Below, in pieces: positions 32,422 through 41,206 of a DNA stretch of 64,000 nt. A program made the position numbers and the translations under genes. The stretch covers positions 62,001 to 126,000 of the forward strand of contig NZ_RAZT01000015.1 in NCBI RefSeq assembly GCF_003626635.1, read 5' to 3'. The first letter of the stretch is position 1, and each line of letters starts with the position of its first letter. The notes below the pieces were generated by a model. The model saw nothing but the letters and a program-made list of their open reading frames with translations, was not told the origin of the DNA and did no database searches. Origin of the DNA: Micromonospora musae (GTDB lineage: Bacteria > Actinomycetota > Actinomycetes > Mycobacteriales > Micromonosporaceae).

Positions 32422-32750
32422 GCGACGGCACCGACTGGCGGGACGTCAAGGCCAAGGCACGCGAGATGGACCCCGATTGGGATCACCCTGATCGGGTGGC
32501 GCGACGCGGTCGCCTGCGCGAGCAGATGCTTGCATCGGTGAGCGGAGCTCAACTGGCTGAGATCCGCAAGCAGCTCGGGATGACGCAGCGCCAACTGGCC
32601 GAGGCCGCAGGGCTCTCCCAGGCACGCATCAGCCAGATTGAGAATGGCGAGCACACCAACCTCGAAACTCTTCGGGCGTACGTGACGGGACTCGGCGGTC
32701 ATCTCGACGTGGTCGCCCGGATCGGCAACATCCAGCTCAACGTGGCGTAG
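32418..32750 (+). CDS. HigA-like Xre-family antitoxin
   Basis: The 110-residue protein has an N-terminal acidic helical part (likely toxin-binding) and an Xre helix-turn-helix (AEIRKQLGMTQRQLAEAAGLSQARISQIENGEHTNLETLRAYVTGLGGHL, about 48-98). AAGGAGG upstream of the ATG ensures good translation relative to the leaderless toxin, fitting the need for antitoxin excess. It probably autoregulates through the inverted repeat at 32028-32044. Confidence 0.9.
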   Translation: MSDGTDWRDVKAKAREMDPDWDHPDRVARRGRLREQMLASVSGAQLAEIRKQLGMTQRQLAEAAGLSQARISQIENGEHTNLETLRAYVTGLGGHLDVVARIGNIQLNVA

Positions 32751-32841
32751 CGGCTCCACCGCGACCTAGGGGTGGTCCCGGGGATCGAATTCGGTGGCTC
32801 GCCCCGATCCGTCTCGGGTGCCTCCGGCGACAGGCTGAGGC

Positions 32842-33450
32842 ATGCCTGGAACGCGGAACTCGGGCCTGCTGGCCCTCGGCGGGATCGCCCTCGCGGCGCT
32901 GCTCGCCGTGATCGGTCACGTCGAGGTGAACGAGGATCTCTCGCCCTGGTCGCTGACCGTCAGCGACTACGCCGTCTCCGACCGCGGCGGCGTCATCGAC
33001 GTCGCCATGGTGGTGCTGGCCCTCGCCACGGCAGCCCTGCTACCCGCGCTGCGCCGAGCGGGCGCGACCCGCCGGGTCGGGGTTCTGCTGCTGGCCTGGA
33101 TCGGGGGCCTGCTGCTCGCCGCGGTCGTGCCGACCAACGAGCCGGGGCTGCCGATGGACGCGGCGGCGTACGTGCACCGGTACGCCTCGGTCGTCGCCTT
33201 CCTGGCCCTGCCCGTCGGCGGCTGGCTGCTGGCCGGTCGGCTCCCCCACCCCGCCGCCCGCTGGGTACGCGGACTCGCCCTCACCAGCCTGGTGCTCGCG
33301 GCGACCATGGTCTGGTCGGCCTACCCGGGTGACCGGATGCTGATCGGCCTGGTCGAACGGGTCCTCATCCTGACCGAGGTAACCCTGATCGCGTTCCTGG
33401 CGGCGGCGGTGGCCGGGCTCCGACCGCTCACTCCAGCACGTGGAGCATGA
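32842..33450 (+). CDS. DUF998 family membrane protein
   Basis: The 202-residue protein has six membrane helices with the DUF998 pattern (SPWSLTVSDYAVSDRGGVIDVAM, VPTNEPG, VHRYASVVAFLALPVGGWLLA). Function is unknown. Its last 23 bases overlap the convergent lpdA gene. Confidence 0.85.
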   Translation: MPGTRNSGLLALGGIALAALLAVIGHVEVNEDLSPWSLTVSDYAVSDRGGVIDVAMVVLALATAALLPALRRAGATRRVGVLLLAWIGGLLLAAVVPTNEPGLPMDAAAYVHRYASVVAFLALPVGGWLLAGRLPHPAARWVRGLALTSLVLAATMVWSAYPGDRMLIGLVERVLILTEVTLIAFLAAAVAGLRPLTPARGA

Positions 33451-34831
33451 GCTGGCGGGCCGCCTCCGTGATCGATCCGGAGAGGCTCGGATAGATGGTG
33501 ATGGTCTGGGCCAGCTCGTTGACGGTGAGGTTGTTCTCCACCGCCATGGTGATCGGCAGGATGAGTTCACTCGCCTTGGGGGCCACCACCACTCCGCCGA
33601 TCACCTGGCCACTGGCCGGACGGCAGAAGAGCTTCACGAAACCGTCGGCGAGGTCGTCCATCTTGGCCCGGGCGTTGCCCGCCAGCGGCAGCATCACCTG
33701 CCGGGCCGGGACCGTGCCGGCGTCCACCTCGTTCTGCGAGACGCCCACCGTGGCCAGCTCGGGCGAGGTGAAGGCGTTCGCGGCGACGGTCCGCAGCCGC
33801 AGCGGGCGGACGGCCTCACCGAGCGCGTGCCACATCGCGATCCGGCCCTGCATGGCCGCGACGCTGGCCAGCGCCAGCACACCGGTGCAGTCGCCGGCGG
33901 CGTAGATGCCCGGCACGTTCGTCCGAGACACCCGGTCGACTGTCACGTAGCCACCCCGGCCCAGCTCGACGCCGTACTCGGCGAGGCCGAGGCCGGCGGT
34001 GTTGGGGATGGAGCCGACCGTGATCAGCGCGTGCGAGCCGTACACCTTGCGACCGTCGGAGAGCTCGACCTCGACGCCGTCCTCGGTGCGGCGGACCGCG
34101 TCGGCGCGGGAGTTGTTCAGGATGCTCATGCCCTTGGCGCGGAAGACCCGCTCGATCGCCTGCGCCGCGTCGGCGTCCTCCTGCGGCATGACCCGGTCCC
34201 GGCTGGACACCAGGGTCACCTCGACGCCCATCCCGAGGTACGCGCTGGCGAACTCGGCCCCGGTCACCCCGGAGCCGACCACGATCAGGTGCTCGGGCAG
34301 CTCGGGCAGGTCGTACACCTGACGCCAGGTGAGGATCCGCTCGCCGTCGGGAAGAGCGGTCGGCAGTTGGCGCGGGGTGGCGCCGGTCGCGAAGAGGACC
34401 GTGGACGCGTCGATGGTGTATTCGTCGGCACCGTCGGTGGGGCTGACCACCACGCGGTGCGTGTGACCGAGCGTGTCCTCACCGAGGCGGGCGGTGCCGG
34501 CCACGAAGGTGACCCCGGCCTTCAGCAGCTTCGCGTGGATGTCCGCGGACTGGGCGAGCGCGAGCCGCTTGACCCGATGGTGCACGGCGGGGGCGTCGAC
34601 GGTGACCGCCTCCAGCCCGTCGGAGTGCACCCCGAACTCCTCGGTGTCCCGGTAGCCGGTCACCACCTGCGAGCTCGCGATGAAGGTCTTCGACGGTACG
34701 CAGTCGGAGAGCACGCAGGCTCCGCCGGCCCCCTCGGCCTCCACCACTGTGACGTCGGCGTCCAGTTGCGCGGCGACCAGGGCCGCCTCGTAGCCGGCCG
34801 GCCCGCCGCCGATGATCACGATCCGGCTCAC
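33428..34831 (-). CDS. lpdA: NAD(P)H-quinone dehydrogenase, flavoprotein disulfide reductase family
   Basis: The 467-residue protein has FAD-binding GGGPAGYEAA (about 7-16), a CxxxxC pair (CVLSDC), NAD-binding VVGSGVTGAEFA and GIYAAGDCTG. The C-terminal His of true lipoamide dehydrogenases (HPTLSE) is replaced: the segment reads IYPSLSGS. This is the same deviation as in mycobacterial LpdA (Rv3303c), which is a quinone reductase and not a lipoamide dehydrogenase. The GTG at 34831 gives the normal N-terminus. It is divergent from the gamma-glutamylcyclotransferase gene, as in mycobacteria. Confidence 0.9.
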   Translation of the reverse strand: MSRIVIIGGGPAGYEAALVAAQLDADVTVVEAEGAGGACVLSDCVPSKTFIASSQVVTGYRDTEEFGVHSDGLEAVTVDAPAVHHRVKRLALAQSADIHAKLLKAGVTFVAGTARLGEDTLGHTHRVVVSPTDGADEYTIDASTVLFATGATPRQLPTALPDGERILTWRQVYDLPELPEHLIVVGSGVTGAEFASAYLGMGVEVTLVSSRDRVMPQEDADAAQAIERVFRAKGMSILNNSRADAVRRTEDGVEVELSDGRKVYGSHALITVGSIPNTAGLGLAEYGVELGRGGYVTVDRVSRTNVPGIYAAGDCTGVLALASVAAMQGRIAMWHALGEAVRPLRLRTVAANAFTSPELATVGVSQNEVDAGTVPARQVMLPLAGNARAKMDDLADGFVKLFCRPASGQVIGGVVVAPKASELILPITMAVENNLTVNELAQTITIYPSLSGSITEAARQLMLHVLE

Positions 34832-34924
34832 CGCACTCGCCCTTCGTCGATGCTCACAGTGACTTTCTTCTCCTGAACGCGTCCGACACGCACCGTCGTA
34901 TTCTCCCCCACCCGTCCGCCGGGC

Positions 34925-34930
34925 TATCGT
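34925..34930 (+). promoter_or_regulatory. -10 box of the gamma-glutamylcyclotransferase gene (leaderless start)
   Basis: TATCGT, 7 nt before the GTG at 34938. Confidence 0.55.
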
Positions 34931-34937
34931 CATCGCC

Positions 34938-35393
34938 GTGCGTCTTCACGCCGCCTACGGCTCAAACCTCGACCCCGGTCGAATGCGTGCCTACTGCCCG
35001 CACTCGCCGATGGTGGGCACCGGCTGGCTCGAGGGCTGGCGGCTGACCTTCGCCGGCGAGGACGTCATCGGCTGGGAGGGCGCGGTCAGCACCCTCGTCG
35101 AGTCCCCCGGCGACCGGGTCTTCGTGGCGCTCTACGACATCCACCCGTACGACGCCGCCCAGCTCGACGAGATCGAGGGCGTCACCTCCGGCACGTACCG
35201 CAAGCTGCACGTCCGCGTCTCGACCCTCGACGGCGACCTGACCGCGTGGATCTACGTCTTCGACGGCTACGAGGGTGGACTGCCGACCTCGTGGTACCTG
35301 TCGGAGATCGTGAACGCCGCGGAGAAGGCGGGCGCGCCGGACGACTACGTCTCCGATTTGCGGTCCCGCCCCACCGGCACCGCCTCGGCGTAA
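34938..35393 (+). CDS. Gamma-glutamylcyclotransferase (AIG2/GGCT) family protein
   Basis: The 151-residue protein begins with the family's YGSNL loop (residues 7-11) and contains VFVALYDIHPYDAAQLDEIEG, where Glu near residue 79 is the expected catalytic acid, and YVFDGYEGGLPTSWYL. Members cleave gamma-glutamyl compounds to 5-oxoproline, but many bacterial ones are uncharacterised. Rv3304 holds the same position next to lpdA in mycobacteria. Confidence 0.88.
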   Translation: MRLHAAYGSNLDPGRMRAYCPHSPMVGTGWLEGWRLTFAGEDVIGWEGAVSTLVESPGDRVFVALYDIHPYDAAQLDEIEGVTSGTYRKLHVRVSTLDGDLTAWIYVFDGYEGGLPTSWYLSEIVNAAEKAGAPDDYVSDLRSRPTGTASA

Positions 35394-35462
35394 CGTTCGC
35401 ACGCCTGCAGTCTCCTCCGGGCCGGTCCCCGGTCGCGCGGCGGCCCCGGCCCGGGTCGCCTA

Positions 35463-36425
35463 TCACACACCCGCGGCGGCGACCGTCCGCTCGTACATGT
35501 CGGTCCAGCGCACCTCGCGCAGCCCCACGGACTGGTAGAGGGTCACCGGGGTGGTCGGGTTGGCCAGGTCGACCCCCAGCCCGGCTGCGGTACGACCCTT
35601 GCCGGCGTAGACCGCGAACGCCCGGCGCAGCAGCGCCGCCCCCACCCCGCGCCGGCGGTACGCGGGCAGCACCGACAGCGTGCGCACCCAGCCCATCTCC
35701 TGCTCCAGGGCCTGGTCGGAGGATTGGAGAGCGCCGGCCGGCACGCCGTCGACCTCGGCGACGAACCACTCGTCCCAGACCTTGCCGTACGACGGCAGCT
35801 GCTCGCGCCACTGCGCGAACCCGACGGGCTCGTAGTCCGGGGTGTCCCGGAACGCGGTGTCGAAGATCCGGTGGAACAGGCGCAGGTCGGCCTCGTCGTC
35901 GGCGACCAGCGGACGGACGGTCACCCCGGGCGGGGACGCCGGTTCGACGGGGAGATCGGCGAGGGAGCGGGTCATCCGGACGTACCGCTTGATCCGGGTG
36001 AAGCCGGCCTCGACCAGCTCGCCGGCCCAGCGGGTCTCCGGGGCGAAGACCCCGGTGCGGGCGGTGAGGTGGGGCAGGCCCCGCTCGGCCGCCCGCTCGG
36101 CGACCCGGTCGAGCAGCCGTGCCAGCAGCGGGGCCCGCAGGTCGGCCCCACGGTCGGGGTCCACGAGGACGTCCACCCACTCGCGGCCCACGCCGGTCGG
36201 GTTGCTCAGGATCGCCCACGCCGTCACCGTGCCGTCCGGATCGGTGACCAGCCAGGAGTCCCGGGCCGGGTCGACGAAGGGGGCGGTCAGCGCGTCCCGG
36301 ACGTCCTCGGCGTCGAAGTCGGGGTAGCCGACGGCGAAGACGTCGGCGGCGTGCACCACCTTCAGGATCGCCGGTACGTCGTCGGCGGTGGGGCGGCGGG
36401 CGGTCCAACCGGCGGGGAGCGTCAC
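35463..36425 (-). CDS. Tandem GNAT N-acetyltransferase
   Basis: The 320-residue protein contains two GNAT folds. The C-terminal one (about 165-320) has the complete acetyl-CoA loop (VRTLSVLPAYRRRGVGAALLRRAF) and LYQSVGLREV, while the N-terminal one (about 1-150) is degenerate in that loop. This layout recalls mycothiol synthase MshD and related tandem acetyltransferases, but the substrate cannot be assigned. CAGGAT lies 7 nt before the GTG start. Confidence 0.88.
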   Translation of the reverse strand: MTLPAGWTARRPTADDVPAILKVVHAADVFAVGYPDFDAEDVRDALTAPFVDPARDSWLVTDPDGTVTAWAILSNPTGVGREWVDVLVDPDRGADLRAPLLARLLDRVAERAAERGLPHLTARTGVFAPETRWAGELVEAGFTRIKRYVRMTRSLADLPVEPASPPGVTVRPLVADDEADLRLFHRIFDTAFRDTPDYEPVGFAQWREQLPSYGKVWDEWFVAEVDGVPAGALQSSDQALEQEMGWVRTLSVLPAYRRRGVGAALLRRAFAVYAGKGRTAAGLGVDLANPTTPVTLYQSVGLREVRWTDMYERTVAAAGV

Positions 36426-36474
36426 GCGGCCGATCCTGACAGGCGGCGCAGCGTCGCGCCGCCCATTTTCCGAC

Positions 36475-37236
36475 TCAGGCGGCGGGCTGGGAGCGGGTCG
36501 CCGGGCCGAGGTGCGCCCGGGCGGCGCGCAGCAGCTCCACCAGCTCGGCGCCGTCGACCGGCCCGAGCGCCGCGAACGCCGGTGCGGCCAGCCGGTGGGT
36601 CACCGCCTCGGCCCAGAGCCGACGCCGGACCAGCGGACCCACCGGCGGGTACGGCGGCGGCCAGCCACACGCCATCGCGCCCGCCTCCCCCTCCGGCCCG
36701 GCGAGCACCGCCTCCAGCGGGGTCATCCCACTGGCCCGCACGGCGAGCAGGTGCGCGCCGGTGAAGTACTCGCGGAGCAGACGCAGCGCCACCGCGGCGC
36801 GGGCGCCGGCGTTGCGGTTCGGCACCGGCATCGCGCGTCCGGCGGCGAAGAGCGGCATGCCGCTGGCGTCCGCGGCGTGCACCGCCCGTTCGAGCAGCCC
36901 GACGAGCCGGTCGATCCGGGGAAGGTCGTCCAGGTGCTGCGTACCCCACCGGCAGCACTCGGCGAGTGTCGCGGCGGCCACTTCGGAGGGCCGGACCGTG
37001 CGCGCGGCCCCGTCCCAGCCGTCCGCCACCGCGTCGGGGGCGAGGAAGCCGAGCACGGCGGCGACCGTCTCGGCGCGTACGTCGCCGAGCGCTCCGGCCC
37101 GGCCGGTGACGTAGAAGGCCCAGCCGGAGATGCCGAGCAGCCGGGCCCGACGCAAGGTGACCGGGCAGCGGCTGTAGGCGTCGCCCAGGACGAGCACCAG
37201 GGGTTTGCTGGTCGCGGCGATCTGCTCCGGCGTCAT
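36475..37236 (-). CDS. SCO6745-like helical protein, unknown function
   Basis: The 253-residue protein is helical and Ala/Arg-rich, without membrane segments. Features such as GISGWAFYVTGRAGALGDV, AECCRWGTQHLDDLPRIDRLVGLLERAVHAA and AGRAMPVP correspond to the SCO6745-type proteins of actinomycetes. No function is established. The ATG at 37236 is used; the frame stays open into the next gene. Confidence 0.65.
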   Translation of the reverse strand: MTPEQIAATSKPLVLVLGDAYSRCPVTLRRARLLGISGWAFYVTGRAGALGDVRAETVAAVLGFLAPDAVADGWDGAARTVRPSEVAAATLAECCRWGTQHLDDLPRIDRLVGLLERAVHAADASGMPLFAAGRAMPVPNRNAGARAAVALRLLREYFTGAHLLAVRASGMTPLEAVLAGPEGEAGAMACGWPPPYPPVGPLVRRRLWAEAVTHRLAAPAFAALGPVDGAELVELLRAARAHLGPATRSQPAA

Positions 37237-37300
37237 CGGGCCGCCCCGCGCGCGTCGGAACCGGCCCGCCCCGCCCGCACCACATCGAAGTCCATCGGCG

Positions 37301-38263
37301 TCAGTCTGCCTCGCCGGCGCCCGGGCCGGAATCCCCCTCCTCGGCATCGAGCGCCTCCACGGCCGCCTCCACCTCACCGGTGCGCCGCCGGGCCGCGCTG
37401 AGCGCCCGCTCCGCCCCACGGCGGGCCAGCTTGGCCCGGCTCAGCTCCTGCTCGGCGACCGCCCGCCGCCGCTCCAGCTCGGCCAGTTCGGTCTCGATCT
37501 CGCCGAGGGCGGCGTCGCCGTCCTGCGCGACCTCCGCCGCGGCGGCCAGCTCCGCCTCGGCCCGCTCCTGGTCGGCACGGGCCTTCGCCAGCTCACGGTC
37601 CAACGCCCGACGTCGCCGGGCCCGTTCGGCGCGCGCCTCCCGCTCGGCGCGTTCCGCGGCCCGCTCGGCCGCCCGCCCGCCCGGTGTCCGCTGGGCGGGG
37701 GCTCGGCCGGCCTCCTGCCGCCGCTGCTCCTCCTCCTCGTCCTCGCCGCCGGTCACCAGGCGCAGCTGCGGGCGGGGCACCTCACCGAAGCCGGCGTAGC
37801 TGGCCGCCCGGAGCAGTCGGCCGGCGCGTATCTGCTCGGCGACCTCGGTGTCGGAGAGCGCTGCGTTGAGCGTCGCCTCCACCTCGGTCAGGGGCAGCTT
37901 CCCGGTCGACGGGGCGCCGGGCTCCTCGGCGGCCAGCTTGCGGACCTCGGCGAGGAGCGCGCCGACCACCGCCCGTCGCTGCGCGGAGAGTTCCCGTAGC
38001 CGGGGGCCACGCAGCTCCCGTTGCGCCGAGCGCAGCGCCTCGGCGAGCTGCGCGAGGTCGGCGACCAGCTCGGGTCGGCGGATGGCGAGCAGGTTCACCA
38101 GCCAGGCGGCCACCGTGGGGCGGCGCAGTCGGGCGATCTGACGGGCGGTCGCCGGGTCACCCGCCCGGCGCGCCTCCGCCGCGGCGGCGTCCCGAGCCGC
38201 GACGAACCGGTCCGGCGGCGTGCGGTAGAGCTGCTGGACGAGCTCGGGCGGGGGGCCGGGCAT
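37301..38263 (-). CDS. Coiled-coil protein, unknown function
   Basis: The 320-residue protein has a helical N-terminal domain (about 1-165; PTVAAWLVNLLAIRRPE is distinctive), an acidic hinge (EDEEEEQRR) and a long Ala/Glu/Arg coiled coil (about 195-305). It starts 4 nt after the stop of the metallo-hydrolase gene, so the two are one operon. The same architecture recurs in actinomycetes without known function. Confidence 0.75.
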   Translation of the reverse strand: MPGPPPELVQQLYRTPPDRFVAARDAAAAEARRAGDPATARQIARLRRPTVAAWLVNLLAIRRPELVADLAQLAEALRSAQRELRGPRLRELSAQRRAVVGALLAEVRKLAAEEPGAPSTGKLPLTEVEATLNAALSDTEVAEQIRAGRLLRAASYAGFGEVPRPQLRLVTGGEDEEEEQRRQEAGRAPAQRTPGGRAAERAAERAEREARAERARRRRALDRELAKARADQERAEAELAAAAEVAQDGDAALGEIETELAELERRRAVAEQELSRAKLARRGAERALSAARRRTGEVEAAVEALDAEEGDSGPGAGEAD

Positions 38264-38267
38264 CGGC

Positions 38268-38894
38268 TCAGGCGTCCAGCCGGGTGCCCGGTTCCAGCCG
38301 CCGGTAGTCCGTCCGGGAGAGGGCCGTGTACTGCCGGTCGAGCACGCCGAAGCCGTTCTCGTTGAGCAGCGCGTCGTGCAGGGCGTAGACGCGGCGGGGC
38401 GCGACCGCCCGGATGAAGTCGACCACCTCGGAGAACTTCGACCAGGGGGCGTGGATCGGCGCGAAGAGCGTGTCGACCGGGAGGTCCGGCACCACCAGGG
38501 CGTCCCCGGGGTGGTAGACCACGTCGTTGATCAGGTATCCCAGGTTCTCCACCACCGGGATGTCCGGGTGGATCACGGCGTGCTGCCCGCCGTAGGCGCG
38601 GACGGCCACCCCGGCGGCGGTGAACGACTCGCCCGGCCGGACCGGCCGCAACACCTCGGCCGCGTCGCCGAGCGGCGCGGAGAGCGAAGCCGGCCCGTGC
38701 ACCGGGAAGGGCCGCCGGTCGAGCTGGGCGGTGATCGCCTGGAGGTTCAGGTGGTCCGGGTGCTCGTGGGTGATCAGCACCGCGTCCGCCCCGTCCAGCG
38801 CCGCGGGATCGCTGAAGCCGCCGGGGTCGATGACGAGCACTCCCCCGTCGTGCTCCACCCGCAGGCAGGAGTGGGCGTACTTGGTGAGCTGCAT
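38268..38894 (-). CDS. UlaG-like metallo-beta-lactamase-fold hydrolase
   Basis: The 208-residue protein has the metal motif ITHEHPDHLN (HxHxDH type, about 41-50), an early DPGG Asp loop, VYHPGDALVVPD and a late HDALLNENG with a metal-binding His. It fits the small L-ascorbate-6-phosphate lactonase (UlaG)-like group, whose real substrates are mostly unknown. GAGGAG precedes the ATG. Confidence 0.88.
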   Translation of the reverse strand: MQLTKYAHSCLRVEHDGGVLVIDPGGFSDPAALDGADAVLITHEHPDHLNLQAITAQLDRRPFPVHGPASLSAPLGDAAEVLRPVRPGESFTAAGVAVRAYGGQHAVIHPDIPVVENLGYLINDVVYHPGDALVVPDLPVDTLFAPIHAPWSKFSEVVDFIRAVAPRRVYALHDALLNENGFGVLDRQYTALSRTDYRRLEPGTRLDA

Positions 38895-39006
38895 CGTGAC
38901 TCCTCGATTATCGAATCGTGACGTCCTCAGCGCAGTCTGCCGGAACCGGCGTACTGACGCGCCGCGTCCGAGCTATCGGCCGTCGGGCGAGCGGAGGAGA
39001 GCTGAG

Positions 39007-39990
39007 ATGGACCTACGGGACAGGCGGCGTCGGGTGGTGCTGGTCGCGGCGCTGGTGGCGGCCCTCGCGGCGGGCGGTTGCAGCGCGTCCGGTGGAAGCG
39101 ACGAGGCCACCTCGGCGGCCGGTGCGGGGACGGCGGAGCAGGGGCCGGCGGTCGCGCCGGACCAGGCGGGTGCGGGTGGTCCCGCCGCAGCCGGTACGGG
39201 AGCGCCGAACCTCCAGGTGGAGCAGCGCTCCATCATCTACACCGGAACGATGCTGGTCCGGGTCGACGATGTGGACGCGGCGGCGCGCTCCGCCGTCGCG
39301 GCGGTCACCGCGGCCGGCGGCTTCGTCGGCGGCGACCAGCGGACCAGTGTCGACGCCGACGCCCGGGCCGAGTTGAGCCTGCGGGTCCCGGCGGCGCGGT
39401 TCACCGGGATCGTCGACGAGCTGGCCGGGCTGGGCCGGCAGGAGCGGCGGGAGATCCGCACCGAGGACGTCACCGAGGAGACCATCGACCTGGACGCGCG
39501 GATCAGCACCCAGCGCGCCCGGGTGGAGAGCGGCCGGAAGCTGCTGGCCCGGGCCACCACGATCAGCGACCTGGTGTCGCTGGAGGGTGAGCTGGCGAAG
39601 CGGGAGGCGGACCTCGCCTCGTTGGAGGCGAAGAAGCGCCGGCTGGCCGACCTGACGGCGCTCTCCACCATCACGCTGACGCTGCTCGGGCCGGACGTGA
39701 GCACGGCGGACGAGGAGACCGAGCTGGGCTTCACGGTCGGGCTGAGCGGCGGTTGGAAGGTCTTCCTGGCCTCGATGACCCTCCTGCTGACCGTGCTCGG
39801 CGCGCTGCTGCCGTGGCTGGTCGTGCTCGGCGTACCGCTGGCGGTGCTGCTCGTGCTGCTGCGTCGCCGCCGGCGGCGGAACCCGCCGGCGGCGCCGGTC
39901 GGCGCGGCCCCTCCGCCGGGTGTCGGGCCGCAGCCCCCGCAGGTCAGCGGGGCGCAGCCTCCAGTGCCCGCAACGCGGTCTGCACCATGA
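39007..39990 (+). CDS. DUF4349 domain lipoprotein
   Basis: The 327-residue protein has a lipoprotein signal (RRRR, hydrophobic core, AAGGC with lipidated Cys near residue 25), an Ala/Gly linker and a DUF4349 domain (about 75-240). That domain includes a coiled-coil stretch (EGELAKREADLASLEAKKRRLADL). A membrane helix (about 265-290) and a Pro-rich tail follow. DUF4349 proteins are envelope proteins of unknown function. GGAGGAG precedes the ATG. The 3' end overlaps the convergent M20 gene by 47 bp. Confidence 0.88.
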   Translation: MDLRDRRRRVVLVAALVAALAAGGCSASGGSDEATSAAGAGTAEQGPAVAPDQAGAGGPAAAGTGAPNLQVEQRSIIYTGTMLVRVDDVDAAARSAVAAVTAAGGFVGGDQRTSVDADARAELSLRVPAARFTGIVDELAGLGRQERREIRTEDVTEETIDLDARISTQRARVESGRKLLARATTISDLVSLEGELAKREADLASLEAKKRRLADLTALSTITLTLLGPDVSTADEETELGFTVGLSGGWKVFLASMTLLLTVLGALLPWLVVLGVPLAVLLVLLRRRRRRNPPAAPVGAAPPPGVGPQPPQVSGAQPPVPATRSAP

Positions 39991-41206
39991 CCCGGATGCC
40001 GACGGGGATCGCCCGCTCGTCCACGTCGAACGACGCGCGGTGCAGGTCGACGTTGGGTCCGGACCGGCCGACGCCGAGCCGGGCCAGCGCGCCGGGGACG
40101 TACTCCAGATACCAGGAGAAGTCCTCGCCGCCCATGCTCTGCGGGGTCTCCGCGACCCCCTCGGAGCCGAGGGCCGCGCTGGTGGCGGCGGTGAGGATCT
40201 GGATCGCCTTGGCGTCGTTGCTGACCGGCGGCCGGCCGCGGAGGTACTCCAGGTCGACAGTGGCGCCGGTCGGCGCGACCACGTCCCGGACCACCTGGCC
40301 GACGATCTTCGGCGCGAGTTCCCAGGTGTCGCGGTCCATCACCCGCAGGGTGCCGGCCGCGCACGCCTCGGACGGGATGACGTTGTAGCGGGTGCCGGCC
40401 GAGGCGTGGCCGAAGACCAGCAGCAGCCCGCTGTTGGCCGGCACGCGCCGGCTGACCAGGGCGGGCACCTCGGTGATGAGCCGGCCGAGCGCGTCGACCA
40501 GGTCGACGGTCAGGTGCGGACGCGCGGTGTGCCCGCCCGGCCCGGTGAGCCGGACGGTGACGTTGTCGGCGGCCGCGGTGATCGGACCGACCCGCAGGCC
40601 GATCCGGCCGACCGGCAGGTTGGGGTCGCAGTGCAGCGCGAAGATCTGCACCACGTCGTCCAGGCCCCCGGCCTCGATGACCTCGAGGGAACCGCAGGGC
40701 AGGATCTCCTCGGCCGGCTGGAAGATCAGCCTGACCCGGCCGTTGAGCGCGCCACGCTCGGCGAGCTGGCCGAGCAGCATCCCGACGCCGAGCATGATCG
40801 TCGTGTGCACGTCGTGGCCGCACGCGTGGCAGACGCCGTCCACGGTGGAGTGGTACGGCACGTCCTTGACGTCGGTCAGCGGCAGCGCGTCGATGTCGGC
40901 GCGGAGCGCGACCACCGGGCCGTCGGGGCGGCCGTCGATGTCGCAGATCACCCCGTTGCCCTTGGGCAGCAGCCGCGGGTTGAGGCCGGCCATCGTGAGT
41001 TCCCGGGCGATCAGCGCCGCGGTGTCGAACTCCTGCCCGGAGAGCTCCGGGTGGGCGTGGATGTGACGGCGGGTCGCGATGAGGCCGGGTACGCGAAGGG
41101 CGAGCAGATCGTCCAGCTCGAACGGCAGGGGTTGGGACCCGGATGGCGTCTCCGGCCAGGACGACGCCAGCTGGCTGCCAGTGGGCAGCGTCAACGCACT
41201 CGTCAC
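39944..41206 (-). CDS. M20 family amidohydrolase (AmiA/AmiB type)
   Basis: The 420-residue protein has the di-metal M20D motifs: RRHIHAHPELSGQEFDTA, CHACGHDVHTT, FQPAEEI and GGEDFSWYLEYVPG. These enzymes hydrolyse N-acyl amino acids or peptides. It corresponds by position to amiA1/amiB1 (Rv3305c-Rv3306c). The start is uncertain: the GTG at 41206 fits the family length, but the frame is open 65 codons further up and no strong ribosome-binding site is seen. Confidence 0.9.
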   Translation of the reverse strand: MTSALTLPTGSQLASSWPETPSGSQPLPFELDDLLALRVPGLIATRRHIHAHPELSGQEFDTAALIARELTMAGLNPRLLPKGNGVICDIDGRPDGPVVALRADIDALPLTDVKDVPYHSTVDGVCHACGHDVHTTIMLGVGMLLGQLAERGALNGRVRLIFQPAEEILPCGSLEVIEAGGLDDVVQIFALHCDPNLPVGRIGLRVGPITAAADNVTVRLTGPGGHTARPHLTVDLVDALGRLITEVPALVSRRVPANSGLLLVFGHASAGTRYNVIPSEACAAGTLRVMDRDTWELAPKIVGQVVRDVVAPTGATVDLEYLRGRPPVSNDAKAIQILTAATSAALGSEGVAETPQSMGGEDFSWYLEYVPGALARLGVGRSGPNVDLHRASFDVDERAIPVGIRVMVQTALRALEAAPR

